64,000 nucleotides of DNA, from NCBI GenBank assembly GCA_949286705.1, contig CASEDF010000001.1:62001-126000 (forward strand), in the 5' to 3' direction. The notes under the pieces were generated by a model that made no database searches, had not been told where the DNA came from, and worked only from the letters and a program-made list of their open reading frames with translations. Source of the stretch: an uncultured bacterium (GTDB taxonomy: Bacteria; Cyanobacteriota; Vampirovibrionia; Gastranaerophilales; Gastranaerophilaceae). The position numbers and the translations under genes are program-made. This document shows positions 24,248 to 33,305 of this stretch, one piece after another (the stretch's first letter is position 1; each line of letters opens with the position of its first letter).

Positions 24248-24912
24248 TTTCTCATTTTTTTAAGTAGTTCTTTTTTCTCATCCGAAATTCTATAAGATTC
24301 GCAGGCTTTTTGAATTGATTTATTATAAACCCATTTTGAAATATCAGACTTCTTAAAATATTTCAGGGTTTTGTCCCAATATTTTACAAAACAAATCGAA
24401 AATGCCCACGCAACGGCCATTTTGGCGTAATAGCCATCATGATTGATTTTATCTAAAATTTCAATGACTCTGTCAATATATTCATCATCCAAAAAATAAC
24501 TCAAAAGCATTACAACACCGAAGCGTATTTCAAACTCCTTATCTGAACCCAAATACTTCTGTATAAACTTCCAGACAAGCGCCTTGTTATTGTTAGTAAA
24601 CTTCAAATTTGAACAAACAACGTCACACACGCCCCAGCTTGTAATTTTCGGAACAAATTCCCCGAGCAAAACAAGCCTCTCCGCTGCCTCAATTTTTGCA
24701 TAACCTATCAAAAGCCCCTGTATCATTAATTCTTCGTAATACAGATCATCTTTATAATTCCGCCAGCCGGAAGTTTTGGATAATTCTTTTGCAATTTTTC
24801 TGATATCCGGAACCCTGACCCCAAGAACATTATCTATATTAGGCACAAGAGCCGAATGAAATTTTTGGTATTTCTTATCTTGAAGCTCTAAAAGTCTTTT
24901 TCTCACGTTCAT
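24244..24912 (-). CDS. DNA alkylation repair protein, AlkD-like
   Basis: This 222-residue protein is built of HEAT-like helices typical of AlkC/AlkD glycosylases, which remove N3- and N7-alkylpurines. Supporting motifs: KYQKFHSALVPNIDNVLGVR, VPDIRKIAKEL, WGVCDVVCSNLK, RFGVVMLLSYFL and AVAWAFSICF. It overlaps the upstream TPR gene by 4 bp (ATGA), indicating translational coupling, though a functional link is not obvious. Confidence 0.88.
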   Translation of the reverse strand: MNVRKRLLELQDKKYQKFHSALVPNIDNVLGVRVPDIRKIAKELSKTSGWRNYKDDLYYEELMIQGLLIGYAKIEAAERLVLLGEFVPKITSWGVCDVVCSNLKFTNNNKALVWKFIQKYLGSDKEFEIRFGVVMLLSYFLDDEYIDRVIEILDKINHDGYYAKMAVAWAFSICFVKYWDKTLKYFKKSDISKWVYNKSIQKACESYRISDEKKELLKKMRK

Positions 24913-25460
24913 TGTTGATAAACCAGTTCCTTTATGTATTTTTTAATTGACGGTGTAATTATCAAATCCGGTTCCGTCATACAAAATTCGTCCAAAATTG
25001 TAATGGCTCTTTTTGTTTCACCCTTTTGAGCATACAAAACCCCGAGCATAACTTTGTTTAAAGGATTGGAACCGTCTGAATATTTTGCAATCTGTTCGTC
25101 AACTGTACCGAGCGCCTTAAAGGTTTTGGCAAGGTTTTGATAATATTTAAAGCTTAAACTATACTGTTTCAAAGCTCTCTGGAAACAATCAAGCGCGTAA
25201 TCAGGATAACCTATTATAAGATAAACTTCACCGAGATTGTTATAATAAACGGCAGTTGCCTGAGTATTCGGATTTAAACTTATGGCAATTTTGTATTCTT
25301 GAATTGCAGCATAATAACATTTTTCATTTACATACATCAAACCCAAATTATTGTGCATATAGGCATTTTTTTCAGCATCAATAACGTATACATCGGGCTT
25401 TTTATATGCCGATGTTAAAAAAGACATTAGTATTAATGCTGTTAAACAAAACTTTTTCAT
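24909..25460 (-). CDS. exported TPR protein
   Basis: This 183-residue protein has an N-terminal signal (KKFCLTALILMSFLTSA) and three or four TPR units (NNLGLMYVNEKCYYAAIQEY, NNLGEVYLIIGYPDYALDCF, NLAKTFKALG). It is probably a periplasmic scaffold. It is one of several exported TPR proteins in this window and is coupled to the AlkD-like gene downstream. Confidence 0.8.
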   Translation of the reverse strand: MKKFCLTALILMSFLTSAYKKPDVYVIDAEKNAYMHNNLGLMYVNEKCYYAAIQEYKIAISLNPNTQATAVYYNNLGEVYLIIGYPDYALDCFQRALKQYSLSFKYYQNLAKTFKALGTVDEQIAKYSDGSNPLNKVMLGVLYAQKGETKRAITILDEFCMTEPDLIITPSIKKYIKELVYQQ

Positions 25461-25481
25461 TACACAATTATTAATTTTTTT

Positions 25482-26405
25482 CTACAAAATTTCAAGCTGC
25501 AAACCTTCTTTTGCCATTATGACATTATCAGGGAATTTTTGAGAATAATGTTCATTAATTCTATTGAGTTTTTCATCGTCATAACCGGGTTCAAAATGGA
25601 AAAATACAAGTTTTCCTGCATTAGATTGTCTTTGAGCTTCAACAGCCATATCAAAAGTTGAGTGCCCGTAACCTTGTTTCGGAGAATACTGATTCAGATA
25701 ATCTTCCGTTGTATATTGCGCATCGTGGATAAGTATGTCACAATTCCTTGCAAAATCAACCAACTTTTTATCCCCGCCCAGATAGCTTTCTTTATCCGTA
25801 GCATATACAACTGATTTTCCTTTATAATAAATTTTATAAATCATAACACCATCTTGCGGATGGGCGTAAGACTTGTAACATGAAATTACAACGTCGTCAG
25901 GCAGAATATTTTCCTGAGATTTGCAGATAATAGGTTCCGACCCGTGTCTTAAGATAATCAAATCATTTGACGTGATATTTTTGATATCAAGTTTTCCTGC
26001 AATATCACCCAGATCCAGCGGAAAAGTTTTTCCGAACAAAACATTTGACAATTCATCGGACAAATTTTCTTCTTCACAAACAGAACCGAAAACCGAAAGA
26101 ACGGTTGATTTCAAATGCAGAGGTCTGAAAAACGTAAAGCCCTGAATATGATCTTGATGAATATGTGATAAAAGCACGGTAGCCCTGACAGGTTTTCTTT
26201 CCTCAGGAGTAAATCCCGATGTAATATATTTTTCCATAAGTTCATCGCCGACACTTATCATGCCTGTTCCGGCATCAAGAATAATCAAATGCCCGCCAAC
26301 GTTCACTTCTACGCAGGCAGTATTGCCTCCATATGCTAAAAAATCTTTAGAAGAAATAGGATAACTTCCTCTGACACCCCTGAATTTTAAACTGAATTCA
26401 CTCAT
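25482..26405 (-). CDS. metallo-beta-lactamase-fold hydrolase
   Basis: This protein of about 307 residues starts at the ATG at 26405 (GAGGTG upstream), overlapping the phosphoesterase gene by 8 bp. Metal-binding motifs are SHIHQDHIQG (a variant HxHxDH), ATDKESY and GYGHSTF, plus a late FFHFEPGYDD. The start RGVRGSYPI with GGNTACVEVN resembles a family often fused to or encoded with cyclic-nucleotide or PAS modules. It probably hydrolyses a phosphodiester or related bond; substrate unknown. Confidence 0.82.
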   Translation of the reverse strand: MSEFSLKFRGVRGSYPISSKDFLAYGGNTACVEVNVGGHLIILDAGTGMISVGDELMEKYITSGFTPEERKPVRATVLLSHIHQDHIQGFTFFRPLHLKSTVLSVFGSVCEEENLSDELSNVLFGKTFPLDLGDIAGKLDIKNITSNDLIILRHGSEPIICKSQENILPDDVVISCYKSYAHPQDGVMIYKIYYKGKSVVYATDKESYLGGDKKLVDFARNCDILIHDAQYTTEDYLNQYSPKQGYGHSTFDMAVEAQRQSNAGKLVFFHFEPGYDDEKLNRINEHYSQKFPDNVIMAKEGLQLEIL

Positions 26406-27381
26406 TAACACCTCGCTGCTTTTTGATTACAAAAACACCGTTTTGATCTTTTTCTTCACCGCTGTATATTGATGATGCAAACACCATAAGTTTTGCAAGT
26501 TTTTGAACATTTTTCAAACGTGTTTCCTTAAACTCTATATTAAATATAACTTTATTTCTTCTGTTTTCAATATTAACAAGTCTGAAAGCATTCGGGTAAG
26601 ACACAAGAGAGGGCGTGCTTACATATAAAACATTATTATTTTGCGTAATTTTAGCGGCATGATAGTGACCTGTAAAAACTCCTATAGGGTTTTTATATTT
26701 TTCAATAATTGCCTGCACCTCTCCGGCATTTCGCATCCTGTGATTAGGACTTGGAAACGGCTCAATAACAGGTACATGCATAAAAATAAGAACAATATCT
26801 TTTTGAGAATTTTTTAATTCTTCATCCAGCCATTTCAACTCCTCCGGATAAATATATCCGTTTGCAGTGACTTCTGTATCTATGATACTATCAAGAACAA
26901 TAACTTTATAACCCTTTTTCGGTACAAAAGAATAATAAGGCTTTTCAAAAGTAAAATTAGGATTATTTTCCCTAAGAATCCTCAAATACATACTTTTTGT
27001 AAGATATCCGCCCACGCATATATCATGGTTTCCAAAAGAAAAATACCACGGTACAGTCAAATTATTCAAATGCGGCAAGACAGCATGTAATTCTTTTTCA
27101 AAAGGTTTGTCTATCAAGTCGCCTGTAAACATAACAAAATTAACATTTGGTATTGAATTTACCTGATTAATTGCATCATCAAGCAAATTTGGAGATTCCG
27201 CAATCATTTTAAAAGTTGTATTAGGTGAATTTTTCAAAAAATGGTCGTCGGAGATCTGAACAAATTTAAGACCTGACGCATTTGTATACCCTTGAACCCA
27301 AAATAACATTATACCGACAAGGATAAATGTAAATACCCAATTTTTTAATTTTGTAATAAATTTTTCTTTTTTATGTCTCAT
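26398..27381 (-). CDS. membrane-anchored calcineurin-like phosphoesterase
   Basis: This 327-residue protein has an N-terminal membrane segment (WVFTFILVGIMLFWVQG). The metallophosphoesterase motifs follow: QISDDHF (first metal Asp/His), FTGDLID, SFGNHD, FMHVPV and GHYHA. The active site should lie outside the inner membrane. Its ATG directly follows the TAG of the upstream TPR gene. It belongs to the operon TPR - phosphoesterase - MBL hydrolase. Confidence 0.88.
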   Translation of the reverse strand: MRHKKEKFITKLKNWVFTFILVGIMLFWVQGYTNASGLKFVQISDDHFLKNSPNTTFKMIAESPNLLDDAINQVNSIPNVNFVMFTGDLIDKPFEKELHAVLPHLNNLTVPWYFSFGNHDICVGGYLTKSMYLRILRENNPNFTFEKPYYSFVPKKGYKVIVLDSIIDTEVTANGYIYPEELKWLDEELKNSQKDIVLIFMHVPVIEPFPSPNHRMRNAGEVQAIIEKYKNPIGVFTGHYHAAKITQNNNVLYVSTPSLVSYPNAFRLVNIENRRNKVIFNIEFKETRLKNVQKLAKLMVFASSIYSGEEKDQNGVFVIKKQRGVNE

Positions 27382-28266
27382 CTACTTCCCAATCTTAGTT
27401 TTTAATTCATTATACTTTGCATTAACCGTTTTGTCGTCCTCAAAGAGGAGGATTGATTTATCTAAATTATTCAATGCTTCGGAATAATTTCCCAATCCGG
27501 CATAACATAGACCTATATATTTATATATTTCTGCAGTTTGAATTTCTTCGGTTAACTTTTCAAGTTTATCTTTTGCCTGTTCGTATCTTTTCATATTATA
27601 TAAAATTTTGCCTTCCAAAAATCTGTTATCTATAGAATTTTCCAGAGCAATTGCAGTTAAAATATCACTTAAGGCAACATCATTATTGTTCATATTAGCT
27701 TCGCTGCGTGCTTTTAGGGCATACGCAAAATCATCTTGAGGGTTAACTTTTAAATACTGGTTAAGATAAGTGACAGCCTGTTGGAAATTTCCGAGTTCAA
27801 AATAGCAAACGGCAATTTCAAGATAACACTGATTAAAACTTGGTTTTACGTTAACAGATTTAATAAAATAGCTTATTGCCTGATTGTAATCCTTATTTTG
27901 GCGGTAGTATTGAGCGAGAAAGTAATATGCCCAATAATCGTTTGCGGCTGTTAAAGCCGTCAATTCTCCCTGCTTGTTTCCGGATTTTTTATAATTTACT
28001 GCCTGTTTTACGGCATTACTTTTAGGCAGAATAAATGAAGTATTTTTCCCCTGAAGAATTTGTCTTAAACCGTTTCTTAAATCATTAACTGTTTTATTAT
28101 CCGGCTCAATTAATAAGATTTTATCAAGATAATTCGCTGCCTCGTTGTAATTTCCCTCAATACAATAATTTGTTGCAATATCAAAATAATCTTCTACAAC
28201 TTCACTGGCAAAAACAAACGGACAAAATAAAGTAAAAAATAATCCTGTTAAAAGAAGTTTCTTCAT
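27382..28266 (-). CDS. exported TPR-repeat protein
   Basis: This 294-residue protein has a signal peptide (KKLLLTGLFFTLFCPFVFA) and about six TPR units. Clear ones are YFDIATNYCIEGNYNEAANY, YFLAQYYRQNKDYNQAISYF and YLEIAVCYFELGNFQQAVTY. It is the first gene of the operon with the phosphoesterase and is probably a periplasmic protein-protein interaction scaffold. Confidence 0.85.
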   Translation of the reverse strand: MKKLLLTGLFFTLFCPFVFASEVVEDYFDIATNYCIEGNYNEAANYLDKILLIEPDNKTVNDLRNGLRQILQGKNTSFILPKSNAVKQAVNYKKSGNKQGELTALTAANDYWAYYFLAQYYRQNKDYNQAISYFIKSVNVKPSFNQCYLEIAVCYFELGNFQQAVTYLNQYLKVNPQDDFAYALKARSEANMNNNDVALSDILTAIALENSIDNRFLEGKILYNMKRYEQAKDKLEKLTEEIQTAEIYKYIGLCYAGLGNYSEALNNLDKSILLFEDDKTVNAKYNELKTKIGK

Positions 28267-28295
28267 AACAGGATTATATCATAAATATTCAAGTT

Positions 28296-28955
28296 CTAAT
28301 AATCCATAACCCAGTTATTTTCTCTGAGTCGGCTAAAACATCCGGAGGCATAGCCGCCATCAACAATTTCAGGATCGCACCTATGTATTTTAGTTTGCAT
28401 ATCATAACCTTCACTGACTTTACCGTCAGAATAAAACTCAAAAGAAAAAAGATCAAGTCCTTTTATATTAGGTGCCTTAGATCCGTTTACATCAAAAATT
28501 ACATTGGAAAGACCGTGGGAATCGTCATCATCTGAACCCATTGCCTCCATACAAATAACGGCGCCGGTATTTATTTTAACGCAATATCTATTTTTATAAG
28601 CGGGTGTATAGGTACCGTTGCCCCCGACATCTTTATATGAAGCAGCAAAACAATCGGTTCCTCCACTATTTACAACACCGCAATCTTTCACGACCTTAAA
28701 ATAAGTTCTAAAAAACTCACGTACACCATCTGTTGTTACTAAATCCGTTTCCGCCAGAGAGTCAGTCCTGTTATCCGCCATATACTTGCGTGCGGCATCA
28801 GAAAAAAGATTATAAATTTTTTGGACATTGCTCACATAAATTTTCTTTTGAAAACCATTTAATACATTTGGCAATGTTAATACTGCAATCACACCGACTA
28901 TAGCAAGTGCAATTAGAGCTTCTGCAAGAGTGAATGCTTTTAATTTTTTTCTCAT
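28296..28955 (-). CDS. type IV pilin-like / pseudopilin protein
   Basis: This 219-residue protein has a class III leader MRKKLKA followed by FTLAEALIALAIVGVIAVLT, with Glu5 of the mature chain. It should be cleaved by prepilin peptidase and assembled by a type IV pilus or type II secretion machine. The globular part has Cys pairs and a DVNGSKAPNIKGLDLFSFEF motif that recurs in the family here. It lies 12 bp after thrC. No assembly genes are in the window. Confidence 0.88.
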   Translation of the reverse strand: MRKKLKAFTLAEALIALAIVGVIAVLTLPNVLNGFQKKIYVSNVQKIYNLFSDAARKYMADNRTDSLAETDLVTTDGVREFFRTYFKVVKDCGVVNSGGTDCFAASYKDVGGNGTYTPAYKNRYCVKINTGAVICMEAMGSDDDDSHGLSNVIFDVNGSKAPNIKGLDLFSFEFYSDGKVSEGYDMQTKIHRCDPEIVDGGYASGCFSRLRENNWVMDY

Positions 28956-28967
28956 AACTCAAATCCT

Positions 28968-30020
28968 TTATATACTCATAACTTTTAATATTTCCGTCAA
29001 ATCAGCAGGAGTTTTCTTTACATCAGTGTTAGAATATTTAATAGCATTATCAGGATCTTTCAAGCCGTTTCCTGTAAGTATACAAACGACTTTTGAACCC
29101 TTTTGGACTTTATCTTTAAACTTAATCAATCCTGCAACTGATGCGGCACTGGCAGGCTCTGCCAATACACCTTCCGTTGATGCTATAAGTTTATAAGCTT
29201 TAACTATTTCATCATCAGACACAAAATTAATCATGCCTTTGCTTTCATCACGGGCGGCTTCTGCCTGCTTCCAGCTTGCAGGATTTCCAATTCTTATGGC
29301 AGTTGCAAGAGTTTCCGGATGCATAATCCTTTCACCTTTAACAATTGCGGCAGAACCTTCTGCTTCAAACCCCATCATCTTAGGTAACTTTTTGGATTTG
29401 CCGAGTGAATAAAATTCTTTATACCCCTTCCAGTATGCAGTAATATTTCCGGCATTTCCGACAGGAATAAAATGATAATCGGGTGCATCGCCGAGTGCAT
29501 TACAAATCTCAAACGCACCTGTTTTTTGACCTTCAATTCTGTATGGATTAACGGAATTTACAAGTGTAATCGGATAATTATCGGAAATCTTTCTGACCAT
29601 TTCAAGCGCTTCATCAAAATTTCCCTGAATAGCAATTATTTCAGCGCCGTACATCATGGCTTGAGAAAGTTTGCCAAGCGCAATGTAACCGTCAGGGATA
29701 AGAACATAAGTCTTAAGTCCGCCGCGTGCGCCGTATGCAGCGGCAGAGGCGCTTGTATTACCTGTAGAGGCGCATATAATTGCTTCCGAGCCTTCTTCTT
29801 TTGCTTTAGAAACCGCCATTGTCATACCGCGGTCTTTAAAGCTGCCTGTCGGGTTTGAGCCTTCAAACTTCAAATAAATTTCCGCATCAATCCCTATTTT
29901 ACGGGCTAAATTGTCTGCTTTAATTAACGGAGTATTGCCTTCATTTAAAGTAATAACCGGAGTTTTGTCCGTAACGGGAAGATATTCTCTGAAAGTGTTT
30001 ATAAGTCCTTGATAATACAT
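28968..30020 (-). CDS. thrC: threonine synthase
   Basis: This 350-residue PLP enzyme converts O-phosphohomoserine to threonine. The PLP lysine is K62 in GSFKDRGM, the phosphate-binding loop is [11 protein letters not shown], and the start [15 protein letters not shown] is typical of the short class. It follows hom by 2 bp in an operon, so two consecutive threonine-pathway steps are co-expressed. Confidence 0.96.
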   Translation of the reverse strand: MYYQGLINTFREYLPVTDKTPVITLNEGNTPLIKADNLARKIGIDAEIYLKFEGSNPTGSFKDRGMTMAVSKAKEEGSEAIICASTGNTSASAAAYGARGGLKTYVLIPDGYIALGKLSQAMMYGAEIIAIQGNFDEALEMVRKISDNYPITLVNSVNPYRIEGQKTGAFEICNALGDAPDYHFIPVGNAGNITAYWKGYKEFYSLGKSKKLPKMMGFEAEGSAAIVKGERIMHPETLATAIRIGNPASWKQAEAARDESKGMINFVSDDEIVKAYKLIASTEGVLAEPASAASVAGLIKFKDKVQKGSKVVCILTGNGLKDPDNAIKYSNTDVKKTPADLTEILKVMSI

Positions 30021-30022
30021 AT

Positions 30023-31300
30023 TTACACCTGCACTCTTATTAAACTATTAACATTATTAATGAAACCGCTTTCTTCAAAAGCTTTTACGGCATTTTGCAT
30101 ATTTCTTTCTTTACAAATTTCGGTAATAACCGTAATATCTGCAGTATTATTTTCTGAAACATTTTTCTGGACAATGCTTTCAACGCTGATATCGCATTCA
30201 GCGCAAATATTCCCGATATTTCCGATAACACCTTTATTATTTTTTGCATTTAAAGAAAGATAATATTTATTTTGTGTATCCAGAATGTTTATACAATCCG
30301 CAAGTTCTTCGTGGTTACAACGCATCATAGGCAGAAGATAATCCGTTGTACCGAGTTCTGCCGCAATAGCCAGAATATCACCGACAACAGAGCTTGCTGT
30401 AGGGAATTCACCTGCCCCGGGACCGGAAAGAGTAATATGTCCTATGGGATGACCGGAAAGACTTACCGCATTTGTTACGTAATCAATATGTGCAAGCGTT
30501 GAATCTTTAGACACAAGCATGGGATGAACTCTAACATCAGCCCGACCATTTTCATCCAATTTGGCAGAGGCAATAAGCTTAATCTTATATCCCAGGTCAT
30601 TTGCCGCTTTCATATCTTCAGCACGGACTTTTGTAATCCCTTCTCTATAAACGTTTTCAAATTTGATTCTCTTTTTAAACGCGAGAGTCGCAAGAGTTGT
30701 AATTTTATAAGCGGCATCAAAACCTTCAACGTCGCCTGTCGGATCTGTTTCAGCGTAACCGAGTTCCTGAGCTTCTTTCAAAACATCATCATAAGATGCA
30801 CCCTGTACATCCATTTTTGTAAGAATATAATTTGTTGTGCCGTTAATAATAGCTTCAATTTTACTAATTTTGTTGCCTGCAAGAATTGTTTTTATAGGCA
30901 TAATAATCGGAATGCCGCCTGCAATTGCGGCTTCATAAAGAACAACTTTATTATGTTTTTCTGCAAAGTTAAAAATTTCCACCCCGCGTTTTGCAAGAAG
31001 CTCTTTGTTTGCCGTTACAATATGCTTGCCGTTTTCTATAGCCTTAGTAATCAAATCATACGCAGGCTCCATACCGCCAATAAGTTCACATACGATGTCA
31101 ATTTCAGGGTTATTTACAACTTCATACGGATCATCCGTGATTAAACTCTCATCCAAATTAGGAATATCGCGTTTTTTATTTTTATTTTTAACAGCGATTT
31201 TAACGACCTCAATATTATTAAAAGTTCCGAGAGTCTTATAAACCCCTGAACCTACAGTACCTAAACCAATCAACCCTATTTTAATCTTCTTATTTTCCAT
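30023..31300 (-). CDS. hom: homoserine dehydrogenase
   Basis: This 425-residue protein reduces aspartate semialdehyde to homoserine. Features are the N-terminal NAD(P) loop [12 protein letters not shown], the [10 protein letters not shown] and [11 protein letters not shown] motifs, and the catalytic [15 protein letters not shown] region. A C-terminal ACT domain (about 345-425, [20 protein letters not shown]) is likely to give feedback inhibition by threonine. It is the first gene of the hom-thrC operon. Confidence 0.97.
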   Translation of the reverse strand: MENKKIKIGLIGLGTVGSGVYKTLGTFNNIEVVKIAVKNKNKKRDIPNLDESLITDDPYEVVNNPEIDIVCELIGGMEPAYDLITKAIENGKHIVTANKELLAKRGVEIFNFAEKHNKVVLYEAAIAGGIPIIMPIKTILAGNKISKIEAIINGTTNYILTKMDVQGASYDDVLKEAQELGYAETDPTGDVEGFDAAYKITTLATLAFKKRIKFENVYREGITKVRAEDMKAANDLGYKIKLIASAKLDENGRADVRVHPMLVSKDSTLAHIDYVTNAVSLSGHPIGHITLSGPGAGEFPTASSVVGDILAIAAELGTTDYLLPMMRCNHEELADCINILDTQNKYYLSLNAKNNKGVIGNIGNICAECDISVESIVQKNVSENNTADITVITEICKERNMQNAVKAFEESGFINNVNSLIRVQV

Positions 31301-31342
31301 ATGTTGAGTATAGCATAAATAAATAATTAAATAAAATTTAAA

Positions 31343-31412
31343 CCCTCACCCGAATTTCAAATACTCGCAAAGCTCGTATTGAAATTCAACCCTCTCCCAG
31401 AGGTAGAGGGTT
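31343..31412. repeat. palindromic repeat beside the DUF559 gene (left side)
   Basis: ACCCTCACCCGAATTTC leads into an inverted AAT-rich stem, then CCCTCTCCCAGAGG-TAGAGGG. It closes right against the DUF559 stop codon. Related copies lie at 31785-32010, 39300-39450 and 40680-40770. Confidence 0.75.
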
Positions 31413-31770
31413 AAATATTTAAATATTCATTATAAATATACTCTAAAACTGTATCAAGATTATTATATATATCATTATTAAATATACGTATAACCTTGTA
31501 ACCTAGAACCTGTAATTTAATTGTTCTTTCTTCATCTTTAATCGTATTTTTTTCTTCAAGATGTTGTGAACCGTCCAGTTCTATAATCAATTTTTTATCA
31601 GAAGCAACAAAATCAGCAATATATTTATCTATTGGAACTTGTCTGCGAAATTTTATCCCGTTCAAACTCCTGTTACGTAATCGTGACCATAAAATTGCTT
31701 CGGTATCAGTCTGATTTTGTCTTAATTGCTTAGCCTTATCTAATGCCTTTTGCATGTAATATCTTTTCAT
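31411..31770 (-). CDS. DUF559 endonuclease-like protein (Vsr-like fold)
   Basis: This 119-residue protein is of the DUF559 family, related to very-short-patch-repair and restriction-endonuclease-like folds. Motifs are LRQNQTDTEAILWSRLRNR, GIKFRRQVPIDKYIADFV and LIIELDGSQH, the presumed metal-binding part (Asp, Glu-x-Asp, Gln-His), then GYKVIRIFNNDI. It sits exactly between two copies of the GAGAGGG-type palindromic repeats. A TATAAT box is 10-15 bp before the ATG; no Shine-Dalgarno. A 5' fragment of the same gene is at 39261-39307. Biological role of DUF559 is not established. Confidence 0.85.
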   Translation of the reverse strand: MKRYYMQKALDKAKQLRQNQTDTEAILWSRLRNRSLNGIKFRRQVPIDKYIADFVASDKKLIIELDGSQHLEEKNTIKDEERTIKLQVLGYKVIRIFNNDIYNNLDTVLEYIYNEYLNI

Positions 31771-31784
31771 AAGAGTATTATATC

Positions 31785-32010
31785 ATAACCCTCTCCCTCT
31801 GGGGTGCCTGAGGCACGACAACATACTGAACATTGATGGGACTTGTCATCCTGAGGTTACTTTGCTTCCCCTCTCCCCCTGGGAGAGGGAGGAGTTGTGT
31901 GAGCGGAGCGAACTACAACTACGGGTGAGGGTCTGACTGTATACCCTCACCCGAATTTCTAAATTCACGTGCGTTCATTAAGAAATTCTGCCCTCTCCCA
32001 AAGGTAGAGG
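31785..32010. repeat. composite palindromic repeat between DUF559 and pilin 1
   Basis: CCCTCTCCCTCTGGGG is followed by GTGCCTGAGGCAC, then a segment with GAACATTGATGGGACTTG (shared with 40760-40800). Next comes GGAGTTGTGTGAGCGGAGCG with CTACGGGTGAGGG (shared with 39310-39360), and last ACCCTCACCCGAATTTC. It is mosaic of several short repeat modules and encodes nothing convincing. Confidence 0.7.
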
Positions 32011-32012
32011 GC

Positions 32013-32045
32013 ATAAAAAGAGGGCGCTTGCGCGCCCTCTTTATA
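32013..32045 (-). terminator. terminator of pilin gene 1
   Basis: AGAGGGCGC-TTGC-GCGCCCTCT with flanking A and T runs lies just behind the pilin stop. A near copy serves pilin 2 at 39458-39486. Confidence 0.85.
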
Positions 32046-32061
32046 TCTTTTATTCAATAAA

Positions 32062-32865
32062 TTATTTACCGAATAATACTGCTCTTGCTGCATCAGTTGC
32101 AGGTTCTACTGTTTGTCCGTGGAAAATTACAGGAAACATATCTGTAATACCTGATGACTCTACTTCACAAGCATTAGTTCCTGTTCCTCCTTCAGTACCT
32201 TTTGTACATTTAATAATTGAGTTCGGACCTGTTACACCGTTTACATCAATAAAACCATAACATTTATTTTCTACAGCATCAGAATCAGTACATTCTAAAG
32301 CTTCTTTATGATACATAAATGCTGTACCATCAGCAAAACTATACGGAACATAACTTGCTAAACTAGTCTCCATTTCAGCTGTGAGTTCAACTGTTCCATC
32401 CTCATTACAAGTAGCACCCTCAGGCAAATCGTCGCCACCAACAAGCTTATCTGTATCAGGATCACAGGCACCTGTATAACGTACCTCTACACCTACAGGA
32501 GTATTACCCTCACCCGTAGTACCTATAGACAAAACCGTACCGGTCGGATAAGTCAAAGGAGTTGCTGACTGCATTCTTGATGTCAAAAGTGATGACATTG
32601 TACCATCACCACCTAATGATACAGTTGCAGTTGCACCATCGCCTGTTGTTTCTTCTTTTTTCAAAGTTGAAAAATCAGTGTCTTCCATTGCAATATTCAT
32701 CAATACTGCCTGATTCAAGGTTGACAATGCTTTTTTGTAAGCTGTCTTAAATTGTGCTCCGTTTGTATTGGAAATCAATGTCGGAATTGTCATGGCAGCC
32801 ACAACGCCGATAATACCTAATGTGATCAATACTTCTGCCAAAGTAAAGCCAAATCTTTTTGTCAT
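32062..32865 (-). CDS. type IV pilin-like protein, paralogue 1
   Basis: This 267-residue protein has the leader MTKRFG, cut before FTLAEVLITLGIIGVVAA (Glu5 present). Its first 65 and last 30 residues are nearly identical to the pilin at 39501-40283, while the middle differs strongly. Shared distal motifs include YSFADGTAF, CYGFIDVNG, TGPNS and FPVIFHGQTVEPATD. The globular domain has several Cys pairs. It should be the structural or minor pilin of a type IV-like filament. AAAGGT is the Shine-Dalgarno. A leader RNA of about 334 nt precedes it. Confidence 0.9.
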   Translation of the reverse strand: MTKRFGFTLAEVLITLGIIGVVAAMTIPTLISNTNGAQFKTAYKKALSTLNQAVLMNIAMEDTDFSTLKKEETTGDGATATVSLGGDGTMSSLLTSRMQSATPLTYPTGTVLSIGTTGEGNTPVGVEVRYTGACDPDTDKLVGGDDLPEGATCNEDGTVELTAEMETSLASYVPYSFADGTAFMYHKEALECTDSDAVENKCYGFIDVNGVTGPNSIIKCTKGTEGGTGTNACEVESSGITDMFPVIFHGQTVEPATDAARAVLFGK

Positions 32866-33199
32866 AATCTTTTACCTTTCTTTCTTTTACAACTATCTTT
32901 TGGTTATTCACGCATAACCGTGCGCTGATATCACAGCCCCATTGCAGCCCGAGTTGTTACAATTATCGAAAGGTGAAATCAATATTGTATCAACATGACA
33001 AGTCAGACCCGTCATATTTCGTTTGTTCATAGCGATTACGGGCCACAACAGGGTTGTGATGTCAGATAAACCTATTATATGGAAAAGCCTCTTAATGCTT
33101 AAAGTATGGTACCCCCCCCCCGACTTCAATACTAGTCGCGGCAAGGGTTGCAGACGTTTTAATATTTAAAATAATCTTTTCCATATATTTTTTAATCAT
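32866..33199 (-). promoter_or_regulatory. long structured pilin leader with a G10 tract, copy 1
   Basis: The region between promoter and pilin 1 is shared with 40284-40610. On the minus strand it has a short frame starting ATG at 33184, and a run of ten G at 33121-33112 after which that frame stops. It then has a stem GGCCCGT/ACGGGTC (33038-33044 with 33006-33012) around a conserved loop GCTATGAACAAAC. An anti-Shine-Dalgarno TTCACCTTTC (32968-32977) faces the pilin GAAAGGT (32874-32880). It probably controls pilin translation. No known riboswitch class recognised. Confidence 0.6.
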
Positions 33200-33205
33200 G
33201 ATTTT

Positions 33206-33233
33206 ATTATATTTGTTTTGCATTTTTTGTCAA
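33206..33233 (-). promoter_or_regulatory. promoter of pilin 1 leader
   Basis: On the minus strand a consensus TTGACA (33228-33233), a 16-bp spacer and a perfect TATAAT (33206-33211). The same arrangement and spacer precede pilin 2. Confidence 0.8.
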
Positions 33234-33305
33234 GATATTCATAATAAAATACATCAAATGTATAATTTATTGCAGAAATCAATTTAAAACTATATAATAT
33301 AGTTA

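Noticed and set aside
32866-33199. known c-di-GMP riboswitch upstream of pilin
   Set aside because: The conserved GEMM-I core and its tetraloop/receptor pattern are not visible; left as an unassigned leader.
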